From Bacteroidales bacterium UBA1197 (lineage in GTDB: Bacteria; Bacteroidota; Bacteroidia; Bacteroidales; UBA932): 27,116 nt of DNA. The translations under genes and the position numbers were made by a program. The stretch spans positions 9,203 to 36,318 of the forward strand of contig DBYB01000021.1 of the NCBI GenBank assembly GCA_002309995.1, written 5' to 3'. Below are positions 7,719 through 15,782 of the stretch, piece by piece. The number at the start of each line of letters is the position of its first letter. Positions within the stretch are counted from its first letter, which is position 1. The notes under the pieces are model-generated. The model did no database searches and was not told where the DNA came from. It saw only the letters and a list, made by a program, of their open reading frames with translations.

Positions 7719-8797
7719 CGGTCCATAATGATTTCCTTATTCCAACGGGCTGCGTGCTCTCGTGCGGCGGCTCCCATACGCTTTCGCAGGTCGGCGTCTT
7801 TGATAAGCCTCCCGAGCGCGGAGGCCAGCGCCTTTATATCGCCCTCCGGCACCAGGATGCCGTCTTCCCCATCGGTTATAACATCCCGAGGACCGCACTT
7901 GCAGTCAAAAGAGACCACCGGCAGTCCCCAGGCCTGAGCCTCAAGAAGCACCATCGGCAAACCTTCGTAGCGGGAACTGAGGGCGAGCACAGACGCTCCG
8001 GCATACTCCCCAGCCATATCTTTTGACGGGCCGGCAATCTCCACCGACAGACCGGCCGCCTGCTTCCGCAGTTCATCTTCCATCGGGCCTCCGCCAACAA
8101 TCCTGAGCGTCCATCCGTGCCCCTCCGGCAGCAGGCGCCAGGCCTCAACGAGGCGCTCGAAGCCCTTCTGGTACATATATCGGCCCACAGCCAACACCGT
8201 CTTGGCGCTGAGCGGCGAGGGCGCCTGCGGCACGCTGTCTATGAAGTTGGGAATCACGCGTCCGTTCTCAGGGCGCCCCCAATATCCGTAATCTTCATTG
8301 GTCAGGCACACGAAGCGGTCGAAGCGGCGCACGGTCCTATAGTCGGAGCGGCTGCGCATCCTGTCGGCCAGCGCCCAAAGGCCCCTGCGCCCGTACTGCA
8401 AGCGCTTGAAGCGCGAGAAATGCACCTCCAGAACCTTGCTGCTGCCGTCCTGTATGGCGGGCAAGAAACGCTCGTCGCCGCAGAACATCGACACCGTAAT
8501 ATCGGGGCGCTCCTGCATCAGCAGTTTCCTGAGTTTCCTGCGGTGCGCGCACTGCTTGAACGGATGCAGCAGGAGTTTGGAGAGGAACGGCCCCCCGTTG
8601 TTGTCTTCGTAACCGATTCCCAGGTCAACGGTTTGGATTCGCGGGTCGAGCTCAAACGCCGCCGGCCTGCCCTTCTGTTCCGTGGTAACTATCATTATAT
8701 CGTACCCCTCGCCGGCCAGGTAGTTGGCCTTGTCGGTCAATATCCTTTCCATCCCCGCGGGGCGGTACAGTCCGGCTATGGTGTAGATGATTTTCAT
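7688..8797 (-). CDS. Glycosyltransferase, GT4 family (AmsD-like)
   Basis: This 369-residue GT4 enzyme starts MKIIYTIAGLYRPAGMERIL, where the PAGMER segment is the glycine-containing acceptor loop. An upstream in-frame extension exists, but it has no GT sequence and would run into the preceding gene. The ATG at 8795-8797 overlaps the upstream TGA (ATGA) and matches the family N-terminus. The donor domain begins at KTVLAVGRYMYQKGFERLVE and has the E-x7-E motif in SSRYEGLPMVLLEAQAWGLP, followed by CGPRDVITDGEDG. This pattern is typical of enzymes annotated as amylovoran or galactosyl GT4. It likely adds a hexose to the repeat unit; the donor is not determinable. Confidence 0.93.
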   Translation of the reverse strand: MKIIYTIAGLYRPAGMERILTDKANYLAGEGYDIMIVTTEQKGRPAAFELDPRIQTVDLGIGYEDNNGGPFLSKLLLHPFKQCAHRRKLRKLLMQERPDITVSMFCGDERFLPAIQDGSSKVLEVHFSRFKRLQYGRRGLWALADRMRSRSDYRTVRRFDRFVCLTNEDYGYWGRPENGRVIPNFIDSVPQAPSPLSAKTVLAVGRYMYQKGFERLVEAWRLLPEGHGWTLRIVGGGPMEDELRKQAAGLSVEIAGPSKDMAGEYAGASVLALSSRYEGLPMVLLEAQAWGLPVVSFDCKCGPRDVITDGEDGILVPEGDIKALASALGRLIKDADLRKRMGAAAREHAARWNKEIIMDRWIDLFEEIS

Positions 8798-9768
8798 TGA
8801 GTCCTGCGCTTCAGGCCATAATACAGGCGGTTCACGGCAAACGCGTACAGCCACACCAGCGGATACAGGCGCATAGCTGCGAACTGCTGCACAAGTATGG
8901 TCCTGCGAGGCAGATGGCGGTTCCGGCTGATATATTCGTTCGCTTCCGGGAACCACTGCCGCCACAGGCGATACTCGGAATACTTACCGGAGAGCAGGAA
9001 CGGCAGCTTCACGTTCAGCTTGAAGAGAGCCTTGTACAACTCAGCCTCCGGCACATCCCAGCCCTCCAGGCCAGCGAGCGTGCGTTCAGTATTGTAAAGT
9101 ATATCGCTCCGGTGCTTCTCAGACACGGTCTGCGTGAATGCCCCGCCGTTGGTCTTCATATAGTGGTACAGGGACTTCTGCACGTGAGCGCAGCGGTTCG
9201 CCTTAGTAGCCACCAGTATCATCGTCATATCCTCCCCCATCCCGTGGCCCTCGGGGAACGAGATTCCTTCGTACAACTTACGAGCGACGAGTTTATTCCA
9301 CACGTTGTACTTCATCAGACCGGCGAAGAAGCCCTCCTTGATCATCTGCTCGGGGCTGGTGTACGAGGGGTTGGGCATATAACGCCGGCCCGTGCCGAAG
9401 TCGAGGTAGAAATCAGAGTAAACGTAATCGGCCCCTTCGGCCACGGCGGCGGAGTACATATCTTCCAGCATCGTCGGCTCCAGGTAATCATCAGAGTCAC
9501 AGTGGAACACATACTCCCCGCGCGCCTCGGCAAGGCCTGTATTCCTTGCCGCCGGCAACCCCTTGTTCTGCGGGTGGGTCAGAATCCTCACGTCACGCTG
9601 ATACTCAGCGCACACCCGTTCGATGATGGCGCGACTATCGTCCCTGGACGCATCGTCCACGAAGATAAACTCCACATCCTGCAGCGTCTGCTCCATAAGC
9701 GACCTCACGCAACGCTCAACAAAGGGCGCCACGCCGTAGAAAGGGAAAATTGCAGATACTTTAGGCAT
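8794..9768 (-). CDS. Glycosyltransferase, GT2 family
   Basis: This 324-residue inverting GT-A enzyme begins MPKVSAIFPFYGVAPFVERC. A longer ORF extends upstream, but the GT2 core starts here and the upstream gene ends 8 nt inside it, so the ATG at 9766-9768 is preferred. Motifs are FIFVDDASRDDSRAII (nucleotide binding, about residues 34-49) and YVFHCDSDDYLEP (DxD-type metal site, about 90-102). A late hydrophobic stretch (MRLYPLVWLYAFAVNRLYYG) may associate with the membrane. It adds one sugar to the repeat unit at the cytoplasmic face. Similar capsule GT2 enzymes use many donors, so specificity is open. Confidence 0.92.
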   Translation of the reverse strand: MPKVSAIFPFYGVAPFVERCVRSLMEQTLQDVEFIFVDDASRDDSRAIIERVCAEYQRDVRILTHPQNKGLPAARNTGLAEARGEYVFHCDSDDYLEPTMLEDMYSAAVAEGADYVYSDFYLDFGTGRRYMPNPSYTSPEQMIKEGFFAGLMKYNVWNKLVARKLYEGISFPEGHGMGEDMTMILVATKANRCAHVQKSLYHYMKTNGGAFTQTVSEKHRSDILYNTERTLAGLEGWDVPEAELYKALFKLNVKLPFLLSGKYSEYRLWRQWFPEANEYISRNRHLPRRTILVQQFAAMRLYPLVWLYAFAVNRLYYGLKRRTQ

Positions 9769-11062
9769 TTTGTAACGCCTCTTCCGGGTCCTCTTCTTGC
9801 AGGGCTGCTGCCGAAAGAAACAGGGCAAAGAAACAGAATATATCGGTGGAGACCTTCAGCCAGACCGTCAGACCGACCAGCAAAGCCATCAGGAACAGCC
9901 ACCTCTCTCGTGGGAAATGCCGCAGACAAACTATAGCAGAACCGATGATTACAGCCATCATACATAGCAGGCCGGGGACTCCGAAATAGAAAATAAAGCG
10001 CAAATAACCCACGTCAGTTCCCATATAGTACCCCATATCCGTGGCCGTACCCAGATAGTTAGGGTCATAGCGCGAGTTCTCGAAATACCCGTCGCCTAAG
10101 ATCCATGTGTGGAGTGTCTCAGGGAATACGACCATGGTTTTAAGCTTCTCGTTGGAGCTGACTTCCCAGCGCCCCTCTTCCGCCAAAGAAAAGAAGCCCT
10201 CAAAACCGAAGCGGAAAAGCTTCCGGGCCTGAGAGTTCGTATCGTACAGCACTATGCTAACAATCACCCCGATGGTCAATATGACCACCCACGTCAGCAC
10301 CTGATGGGTTTTGCCGCCCTCCTGTCCAGGCTGTGACGGGCGGAATACTATACCAACCACTATAAAAACAAGGCCGATTATCATACCCACAAGGGTGGTT
10401 CGGGCCATCATATTGCCAATCACGGAAATGGCCCCGAAGGCCAGTATATAGAAGATGCGGCGCCCGGTATTCAGAGAGCCCGTCACTTCGGACAAATAGA
10501 ACGCCAGGCCCACCAGTACGGCCGAATAGCGCGCGCCCGCCACATCCAGCAAAGCGCCAATGCCATAAAGGCGCTCCGTATCTATTGTAACTTGCTGGCC
10601 GAACTCAAATGTCGAATTGACCCAGCGGGCCAGAGAGAGGTTGTGGTCTATCACCAGCGAAATCACGCACTGGAAAAAGCACACTGCAACAAGATAGTCC
10701 AACACCAGTTGTACGTCGATTCTTCTATGCACGATTCTGATAAAAGAGCACACGGCAAAAGCTGCGCTCAGCCACACAGCAAAGGAGATGATATAGGATG
10801 CGTATGTATTATCCGGAGTCTGGTTTAAGGTTATGGAAATCAAGGAAATCAATGACACCGACACGGCGAATGCTGCAAGGAGCAACAATTCAAGCGGAAT
10901 TAAAAAACACTTTCTCTTAATCAGTTCAAAGGCTGCGAACACCAATCCCAACACCGCCAGCATCATCTTTACATTGACGCCGGGCAGGAAGGTAAATTCA
11001 AACGGGAAGAAGAAAAAACTGGTTAGTATCCCCGTGAGCAATATCCCAATGAACTTTACCAT
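9761..11062 (-). CDS. wzy: Probable Wzy-type polysaccharide polymerase (polytopic membrane protein)
   Basis: This 433-residue protein is strongly hydrophobic, with about ten to twelve predicted membrane segments. Examples are the N-terminal IGILLTGILTSFFFFPF, LELLLLAAFAVSVSLIS, LVGMIIGLVFIVVGIVF and VLTWVVILTIGVIVSIVL. A longer extracytoplasmic loop sits between the late segments (about residues 285-350), as in O-antigen polymerases. The family is very divergent, so assignment rests on topology, size and position between glycosyltransferases in a locus that also has Wzx, Wza and Wzc. Wzy enzymes join repeat units on the periplasmic side. The alternative, an O-antigen ligase-like protein, cannot be excluded. 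The gene overlaps neighbours by 7 and 8 nt. Base composition begins shifting to AT-rich near its 5' end. Confidence 0.8.
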   Translation of the reverse strand: MVKFIGILLTGILTSFFFFPFEFTFLPGVNVKMMLAVLGLVFAAFELIKRKCFLIPLELLLLAAFAVSVSLISLISITLNQTPDNTYASYIISFAVWLSAAFAVCSFIRIVHRRIDVQLVLDYLVAVCFFQCVISLVIDHNLSLARWVNSTFEFGQQVTIDTERLYGIGALLDVAGARYSAVLVGLAFYLSEVTGSLNTGRRIFYILAFGAISVIGNMMARTTLVGMIIGLVFIVVGIVFRPSQPGQEGGKTHQVLTWVVILTIGVIVSIVLYDTNSQARKLFRFGFEGFFSLAEEGRWEVSSNEKLKTMVVFPETLHTWILGDGYFENSRYDPNYLGTATDMGYYMGTDVGYLRFIFYFGVPGLLCMMAVIIGSAIVCLRHFPRERWLFLMALLVGLTVWLKVSTDIFCFFALFLSAAALQEEDPEEALQNA

Positions 11063-11991
11063 TCTTTCCTGTCTTTCGGGTAGCGCAACAGCATTTTGAT
11101 TCTTTTAAGCAGAGGGAGCCGCACCAGCAGGTCTCGCTGTCCAGTCCAGAAATCGTGGCAGAACTTCTCATCGAAGAAAACAGACCTGCGGTAATAACTC
11201 CACCATATATCTGCATTAGGGCAGGGGCCGTTCCATGGCTTATTGCCATTGTAATGGATAATACCGGTCGTGAGTGCGTGAGCAATCTCGTCCTTTCCGT
11301 AAATCGCCTCCATTTCAGCACGCCTCTTGGTCATCAGCGTATAAATCGGAGTGCTAACGCAGTACGCTGGAGTCATCGGCAAGATGCGATGCTTACAGGC
11401 AAGATTAATGATGGTCATATCCTGCTGATGATAGTTGTTCTTTCCAAGCATTCTAAACTCCTCCAACTTGCCATCTGCAAGCAGTTGTTTGCAATTGATT
11501 ATAAGGTTGCCGGAGTAATAATAGCCGTCCCTGTAGTCGTAATCATACTCGTCCTTCAAATATCTCTGATACCATGGTCTTAACTGGGAGCAAGTATCAA
11601 CTGCGCCAAAGTAGTTATCTCCAAGATCAATCTCGTAATACTTTGTCAAATCTTCTCGGAAGATTACATCTACATCGGAATATAAAACCTTGTCATACTC
11701 AGGAATCAATTCCGGAGAAATGAGCCTGTAATAAGCAGTCTCAGGAATACCCCTTATCTCGTATCCGCCCACGAACTCCCCTTCCACCTTGCGGAAAGTC
11801 AGGTGGCAGTTGCCATACTTCCCCGGCAAGTCGTTCAGCTTACTGTTACTGAAATCAGCGTTAGGGCCGTGCAAGATGAAGATATCATAAAATGTATCTT
11901 TCGCTGCATTTTCCAACAAGGATGTAAAGCACACCCCAGCCGGCATCTCAAGCGTCTGGTCAAAAGTAAACAGAATTGGGATTGTGGTCAT
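11056..11991 (-). CDS. Glycosyltransferase, GT8 family
   Basis: This 311-residue retaining GT-A enzyme resembles LgtC/RfaJ-type galactosyl- or glucosyltransferases. It starts MTTIPILFTFDQTLEMPAGV, matching the usual GT8 N-terminal strand. The DxD metal site is in KVLYSDVDVIFREDL (D106-V-D108). The C-terminal metal and donor motif is IIHYNGNKPWNG, equivalent to the family HxxGxxKPW. A TTG 12 nt upstream could extend it by four residues, but the ATG at 11989-11991 overlaps the preceding TAA (TAATG) and fits the family better. It probably adds a glucose- or galactose-type residue. Codon usage is AT-rich like its upstream neighbours, unlike the GT4 genes downstream. Confidence 0.92.
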   Translation of the reverse strand: MTTIPILFTFDQTLEMPAGVCFTSLLENAAKDTFYDIFILHGPNADFSNSKLNDLPGKYGNCHLTFRKVEGEFVGGYEIRGIPETAYYRLISPELIPEYDKVLYSDVDVIFREDLTKYYEIDLGDNYFGAVDTCSQLRPWYQRYLKDEYDYDYRDGYYYSGNLIINCKQLLADGKLEEFRMLGKNNYHQQDMTIINLACKHRILPMTPAYCVSTPIYTLMTKRRAEMEAIYGKDEIAHALTTGIIHYNGNKPWNGPCPNADIWWSYYRRSVFFDEKFCHDFWTGQRDLLVRLPLLKRIKMLLRYPKDRKEW

Positions 11992-13382
11992 TACCGGATC
12001 CAATAGAAAGATAAAAATGACTGTTTCGGAATGCGCTCTTCCTCAGGAGGTAGTTGCATATAATCTCCATAAAGTGTACGCAATACACGATCATACCCTG
12101 TCATAATATAAACCTCCCGACCTTCAAAAGAGTGACATTCTACATCTTTGAAATCTTCAGTCAACTGATACATTCTGTCTCCGTCATCCATACATGCCAG
12201 TTGGGACCAATGATTTGTATCTCCAAACGGAATTCCTTGCATATTCGACAGCATCTTTTTATTGACTGATTTGAGTGGCCAACCATTTAGCCGAAGTATT
12301 TTCCTGGACAAGAGGCCTACTTTTTTCTTTAACGTAGGCATTACGGATAATTCCGCCTTTGGATCTCTGTAATAAAGCTGGTCTAAACTCAACGCTGTTT
12401 GCCTGGCAACTAAAGCTTGAAATTCAGAAAAATTATCCGGAACACCATCTGCAGCGAAAATGTCAATCCAAACACCACCATAATAGTTATGGGCAAAGGG
12501 CAGCGTGGTTTTATTGAAGGTCCTGGAATAATCATACACTCGGGAGAAGCAAACATAACTATTCGGATCATCTTCGCTCAGCAGCCCCAATCCCGGACAG
12601 TTAAATGATTCCTTGAATCTTTCATAATCCTGCCTCGGCATAATAATATCAACATCATCGTCCCAAGGGATAAAGCCGTTATGGCGAATTGCTCCTATCA
12701 GAGAACCGTATGCCAGAGAATACTTAATGCCATTCTCCTTACAAAAAGAATGAACCTTGGTAAGAATGTCAAGACTCACCGACTGAATTTCGTTAAGAGT
12801 CAGTTTATTATTTGGCCTGTTGTCCCTGCCTTTCTTCTTTGTAAACATAGTAATAACACATGAAAGACAAAAATGAGCAAGGCATCGTATCTCTCCCAAA
12901 GGGCGCCGTACTAAATCTTTACGGAATTCTATCGAATAATAGTCAGTTGAAGAGAAAGAGACAAGGGATGAACATTTAAAGCCATTGTTTTGATGCCACT
13001 TCCTTGACTCCCGCATTTTGAGGGATGTATCGCTACAGATAACCTTTCCCCCTCTTTTCCTTATAGCATCTTCAGCGGCGGACAACAGCGCCCGTCCAAC
13101 ACCTCTGCGCTTTATGGCCGGTGCAATTGCCAGTAATTCAATATAACCATCCTGTTTCCCACTAAGAAACAAAACTCCAATTGGTGCATCGGTCACATCG
13201 ACTGCGATTATTGTCAGATTCTCATCGAGCATTTGTCTCAGCATTGCATCATCAATACGTGAGCCCAATGAGTAAACACCTCTTTTTAGGTAATGGGAGA
13301 AAGCAGCATGAATCAAGTTGAGAATTGCACTTGGAGAATCTATCTTCTCCGAATACCGACGAACTGTGATATCGCGTTTCAT
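11991..13382 (-). CDS. GNAT acetyltransferase-LicD phosphotransferase fusion
   Basis: One uninterrupted 463-residue ORF encodes two domains. Residues 1 to about 155 are a GNAT N-acetyltransferase: the acetyl-CoA loop is LLAIAPAIKRRGVGRALL (83-100), with RRGVGR as the pyrophosphate-binding turn, followed by RKWHQNNGFK. A short hydrophobic linker (about 167-180) ends in a methionine at about 179. From about 195 onward it is LicD: GSLIGAIRHNGFIPWDDDVD (226-245) contains the acidic catalytic cluster, and YGDYMQLPPEEER closes the domain. LicD proteins transfer phosphocholine or related phospho-alcohols from CDP donors to glycans. The GNAT part could acetylate an amine on the same substituent or an amino sugar (inference). 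The gene ends in a TAATG overlap with GT8 and lies 2 nt after the fusion gene upstream. The internal Met could give a separate LicD product. Confidence 0.88.
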   Translation of the reverse strand: MKRDITVRRYSEKIDSPSAILNLIHAAFSHYLKRGVYSLGSRIDDAMLRQMLDENLTIIAVDVTDAPIGVLFLSGKQDGYIELLAIAPAIKRRGVGRALLSAAEDAIRKRGGKVICSDTSLKMRESRKWHQNNGFKCSSLVSFSSTDYYSIEFRKDLVRRPLGEIRCLAHFCLSCVITMFTKKKGRDNRPNNKLTLNEIQSVSLDILTKVHSFCKENGIKYSLAYGSLIGAIRHNGFIPWDDDVDIIMPRQDYERFKESFNCPGLGLLSEDDPNSYVCFSRVYDYSRTFNKTTLPFAHNYYGGVWIDIFAADGVPDNFSEFQALVARQTALSLDQLYYRDPKAELSVMPTLKKKVGLLSRKILRLNGWPLKSVNKKMLSNMQGIPFGDTNHWSQLACMDDGDRMYQLTEDFKDVECHSFEGREVYIMTGYDRVLRTLYGDYMQLPPEEERIPKQSFLSFYWIR

Positions 13383-13384
13383 CT

Positions 13385-14725
13385 TTAAATCTTATAAACG
13401 TTTTCCCCTCTAAAGTACATTTCCTGAATACGGGCCATAATCAGGTGCTCCTTAATTGACACCTTTGAGTAGTGTGAAGACTGTGCAAGTATAGCCGACA
13501 CAAACTCTTTTATCTCATAGCGAAGGCCCTCTCCGGCGAATGAATAGAAGACTTTCTTGTTATCGCTCTGATTCTCAAAGCGGACTTCGAAATAATCCGT
13601 TTTCCACCAGGGGGCAGGCACGTAAACATAGCCCTTAGTGCCGGCAATAGTCATACTGCCTTCTGTTTTTACGCCGAGACCGACCTGAAAAGAAGCAATG
13701 GCTTGCTTGTAGCGAAGAACTGCTTTTGTAAAAATGTCCGTGCCGGCTTTCATCTTGGAGTAAAATGTTATATCTTCATAATCAGTCCCCAGTAATTTCA
13801 GAATCGGCACAAGCGGGAAACAGGCATTCTCACTCATACTTCCTCCGTACCTGGAGGCATCCATTTTCTCTGATGATTCATCCGTCAGAGTCGTGGTCGA
13901 GGCATTTACCTCTACGACTTCTCCAATAACTCCGGACTTGACCATACTGACCAAATGGCCAAAAGCAGGGCAAAAAGCCGTTTTGAGCCCGGCCATAAGT
14001 ACAAGATTACTCTTCGAGGCTATCTCGAACAACTCTGCTGCCTGGCATTCCTTAAATACCAGCGGAGTTTCACACAGGACGTGCTTGCCGGCGAGAAGAG
14101 CCTGTCTGGCATAATCAAAATGGGTATAATGCGGAGATGCAATATAAACAGCGTCACAACGCGACAACAAATCATCAACTGATGCAGCGCAATTATCTAT
14201 CTCAAAACGCTTGCAAAAGCGGACAGCTTCCTGAGCATCAGGGTTGTAAACACTAACAACATCGATGCTGTTTACACACCTGCTCTCTGGCACAAAACGC
14301 TTGGCGATACTACCGGTTCCGATAATCCCGATCCTGACGATTGGACGCTGTTCCCTGAGTTGCGTGCTGGAAATGCCCTCTGTCCTGGGAAGATACACCA
14401 CTTCACAATACTCCTTCAGATAATCGAAATAACCAGCCCAATCAGATCCAACCGTAAAAACATCAACTTTATACTTTTGGATATCATCTATTTTCTGACC
14501 TTTGTACTCTTCCAGAACTATTTTGTCGGCCAGACCGGTATTTCGGACAGCCTCCACCCGCTCCATTACATTATTGCAGGTATTCATTTTGCCTCGCTCA
14601 AGGTCGAAATTATCTGTGGTTACTCCCACAATGAGATAATCGCCCAGAGCTTTTGCTCTTTGCAGCAAGCGATAGTGGCCTTCGTGGAACAGGTCAAAGG
14701 TACCATATGTAATAACCGTTTTCAT
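13385..14725 (-). CDS. Fusion: TagD-like cytidylyltransferase plus Gfo/Idh/MocA-fold oxidoreductase
   Basis: This 446-residue protein has two enzymes in one chain. Residues 1 to about 127 are a cytidylyltransferase of the glycerol-3-phosphate (TagD/GCT) class: YGTFDLFHEGHY with HEGH at 14-17, and RTEGISST at 114-121, close to the TagD RTEGISTT. Such enzymes make CDP-alcohols from CTP. Residues about 129-446 are a Gfo/Idh/MocA NAD(P)-dependent fold: the Rossmann turn is IGIIGTGSIAKR (132-143), and the GKHVLCETP segment (213-221) is where the family normally has EKP. Here the usual catalytic lysine is Thr220, and the later DxGxYPL-type motif reads SENACFPL, so chemistry may be altered. The ATG at 14723-14725 overlaps the aminotransferase TGA; a TTG two codons upstream is less likely. 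Context suggests a CDP-linked substituent for the LicD proteins. Confidence 0.87.
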   Translation of the reverse strand: MKTVITYGTFDLFHEGHYRLLQRAKALGDYLIVGVTTDNFDLERGKMNTCNNVMERVEAVRNTGLADKIVLEEYKGQKIDDIQKYKVDVFTVGSDWAGYFDYLKEYCEVVYLPRTEGISSTQLREQRPIVRIGIIGTGSIAKRFVPESRCVNSIDVVSVYNPDAQEAVRFCKRFEIDNCAASVDDLLSRCDAVYIASPHYTHFDYARQALLAGKHVLCETPLVFKECQAAELFEIASKSNLVLMAGLKTAFCPAFGHLVSMVKSGVIGEVVEVNASTTTLTDESSEKMDASRYGGSMSENACFPLVPILKLLGTDYEDITFYSKMKAGTDIFTKAVLRYKQAIASFQVGLGVKTEGSMTIAGTKGYVYVPAPWWKTDYFEVRFENQSDNKKVFYSFAGEGLRYEIKEFVSAILAQSSHYSKVSIKEHLIMARIQEMYFRGENVYKI

Positions 14726-15774
14726 CGGCAAGTCGATTCTAATTCATAAATCTGAGAGGCCAGAGTTCTAAGATCCTCCTCCGTCTGGAGGCCCATATGA
14801 GAGACACGGTAAAATCCAGGGTTCCCACCAGGCATAATGAAAGTATCATATTTCTCTGCCAGGCCTTTGAAAATAATCCTTTCAGCAGAATCCCGAGTCT
14901 GGAAGCCAGTTATGGCATATGAAGGGGTTTGAGCAGGCACCCCCCACCCATATTCTTTGCATAACTTACGGAAGCACTGAGCCCGCTGGTGCACCAGTTC
15001 AATGTTATTATGCTCGCCTCCTTCTGCCATTAACTGTTTGAGACGGGCGTGCAACTGCAGATATATCGTCGTAGCAGGACTGAATGGAGTTTGTCCTCGC
15101 TCCAGATTTGAAAGATTGGTCTCAAAATCCCAATAATAGCCGTTATGATTAAACGGATAATCTTTAAGTCTTTTGCTTAAAAAGATGATAGAAAGGCCCG
15201 GAGGAATATTCAATCCTTTCTGGGTACTGGTAACGCAGATGTCAATCCCCAACGCGTCCATATCCAACTCTTCAGCAAGAAATGAACTGATTACATCAAC
15301 TACAAGCGAGATATTGAATCTCTGGCAAATACGACTGATTTCTGCCAAATTGAACAACTGCCCCGAAGATGTTTCGTGATGCTGGCACAAAAGGATATCA
15401 GGCCGCTCTATCTCAATTCTCGTTTCCAAATTGGAGTAGTCAATATCTTCGGCGAAAGGCACAACATAATCCACAACCGGAACGCCATAATACTCGCACA
15501 GCTGGAACCAGCGATGGCCAAATGAACCGCCGTCAATAACTAACGCTTTCCTTTTAGTGCTTGCGTAATTCTCAATCACGGCGCTCATAGCCCCTGTCCC
15601 GGAACCTGTGTAAATTATTGTCTTCCCCTCTTTACAGTGAATCAATTCAAGAAGCATTTGTTCAGATTCCTTATTGATTTGGGAGAAGAAATCTGTTCTC
15701 ATATACGGGATGGGCTCTGCTCCAACTTGAGCTATAGCAGGGTCAAGATTACCTGGAAACACAAAAGAATTCAT
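14722..15774 (-). CDS. Class V PLP-dependent aminotransferase (AGXT/PhnW-like)
   Basis: This 350-residue fold-type I PLP enzyme resembles the alanine-glyoxylate, serine-pyruvate and 2-aminoethylphosphonate transaminases. The phosphate-binding loop is YTGSGTGAM (55-63), HHETSSG (132-138) lies in the substrate region, and D160 in VVDVISS is the pyridine-nitrogen partner. K186 in TSTQKGLNIPPG is the Schiff-base lysine. Length matches the family (about 350-390). Upstream, a TTG two codons earlier is possible; the ATG at 15772-15774 is preferred. It likely moves an amino group onto a small carbonyl compound or its phosphorylated or CDP-linked form (inference). Its TGA overlaps the start of the cytidylyltransferase fusion. 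No PEP mutase or phosphonopyruvate decarboxylase is present, so the known aminoethylphosphonate route is not encoded here. Confidence 0.88.
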   Translation of the reverse strand: MNSFVFPGNLDPAIAQVGAEPIPYMRTDFFSQINKESEQMLLELIHCKEGKTIIYTGSGTGAMSAVIENYASTKRKALVIDGGSFGHRWFQLCEYYGVPVVDYVVPFAEDIDYSNLETRIEIERPDILLCQHHETSSGQLFNLAEISRICQRFNISLVVDVISSFLAEELDMDALGIDICVTSTQKGLNIPPGLSIIFLSKRLKDYPFNHNGYYWDFETNLSNLERGQTPFSPATTIYLQLHARLKQLMAEGGEHNNIELVHQRAQCFRKLCKEYGWGVPAQTPSYAITGFQTRDSAERIIFKGLAEKYDTFIMPGGNPGFYRVSHMGLQTEEDLRTLASQIYELESTCR

Positions 15775-15782
15775 AAGCAAAA

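Noticed and set aside
8798..8965. N-terminal extension of the GT4 gene (56 codons)
   Set aside because: It has no GT sequence and overlaps the upstream GT2 gene; the ATG at 8797 gives a normal GT4 start and an ATGA junction.
11992..12003. TTG start four codons upstream for GT8
   Set aside because: The ATG at 11991 gives TAATG coupling and the normal family N-terminus.
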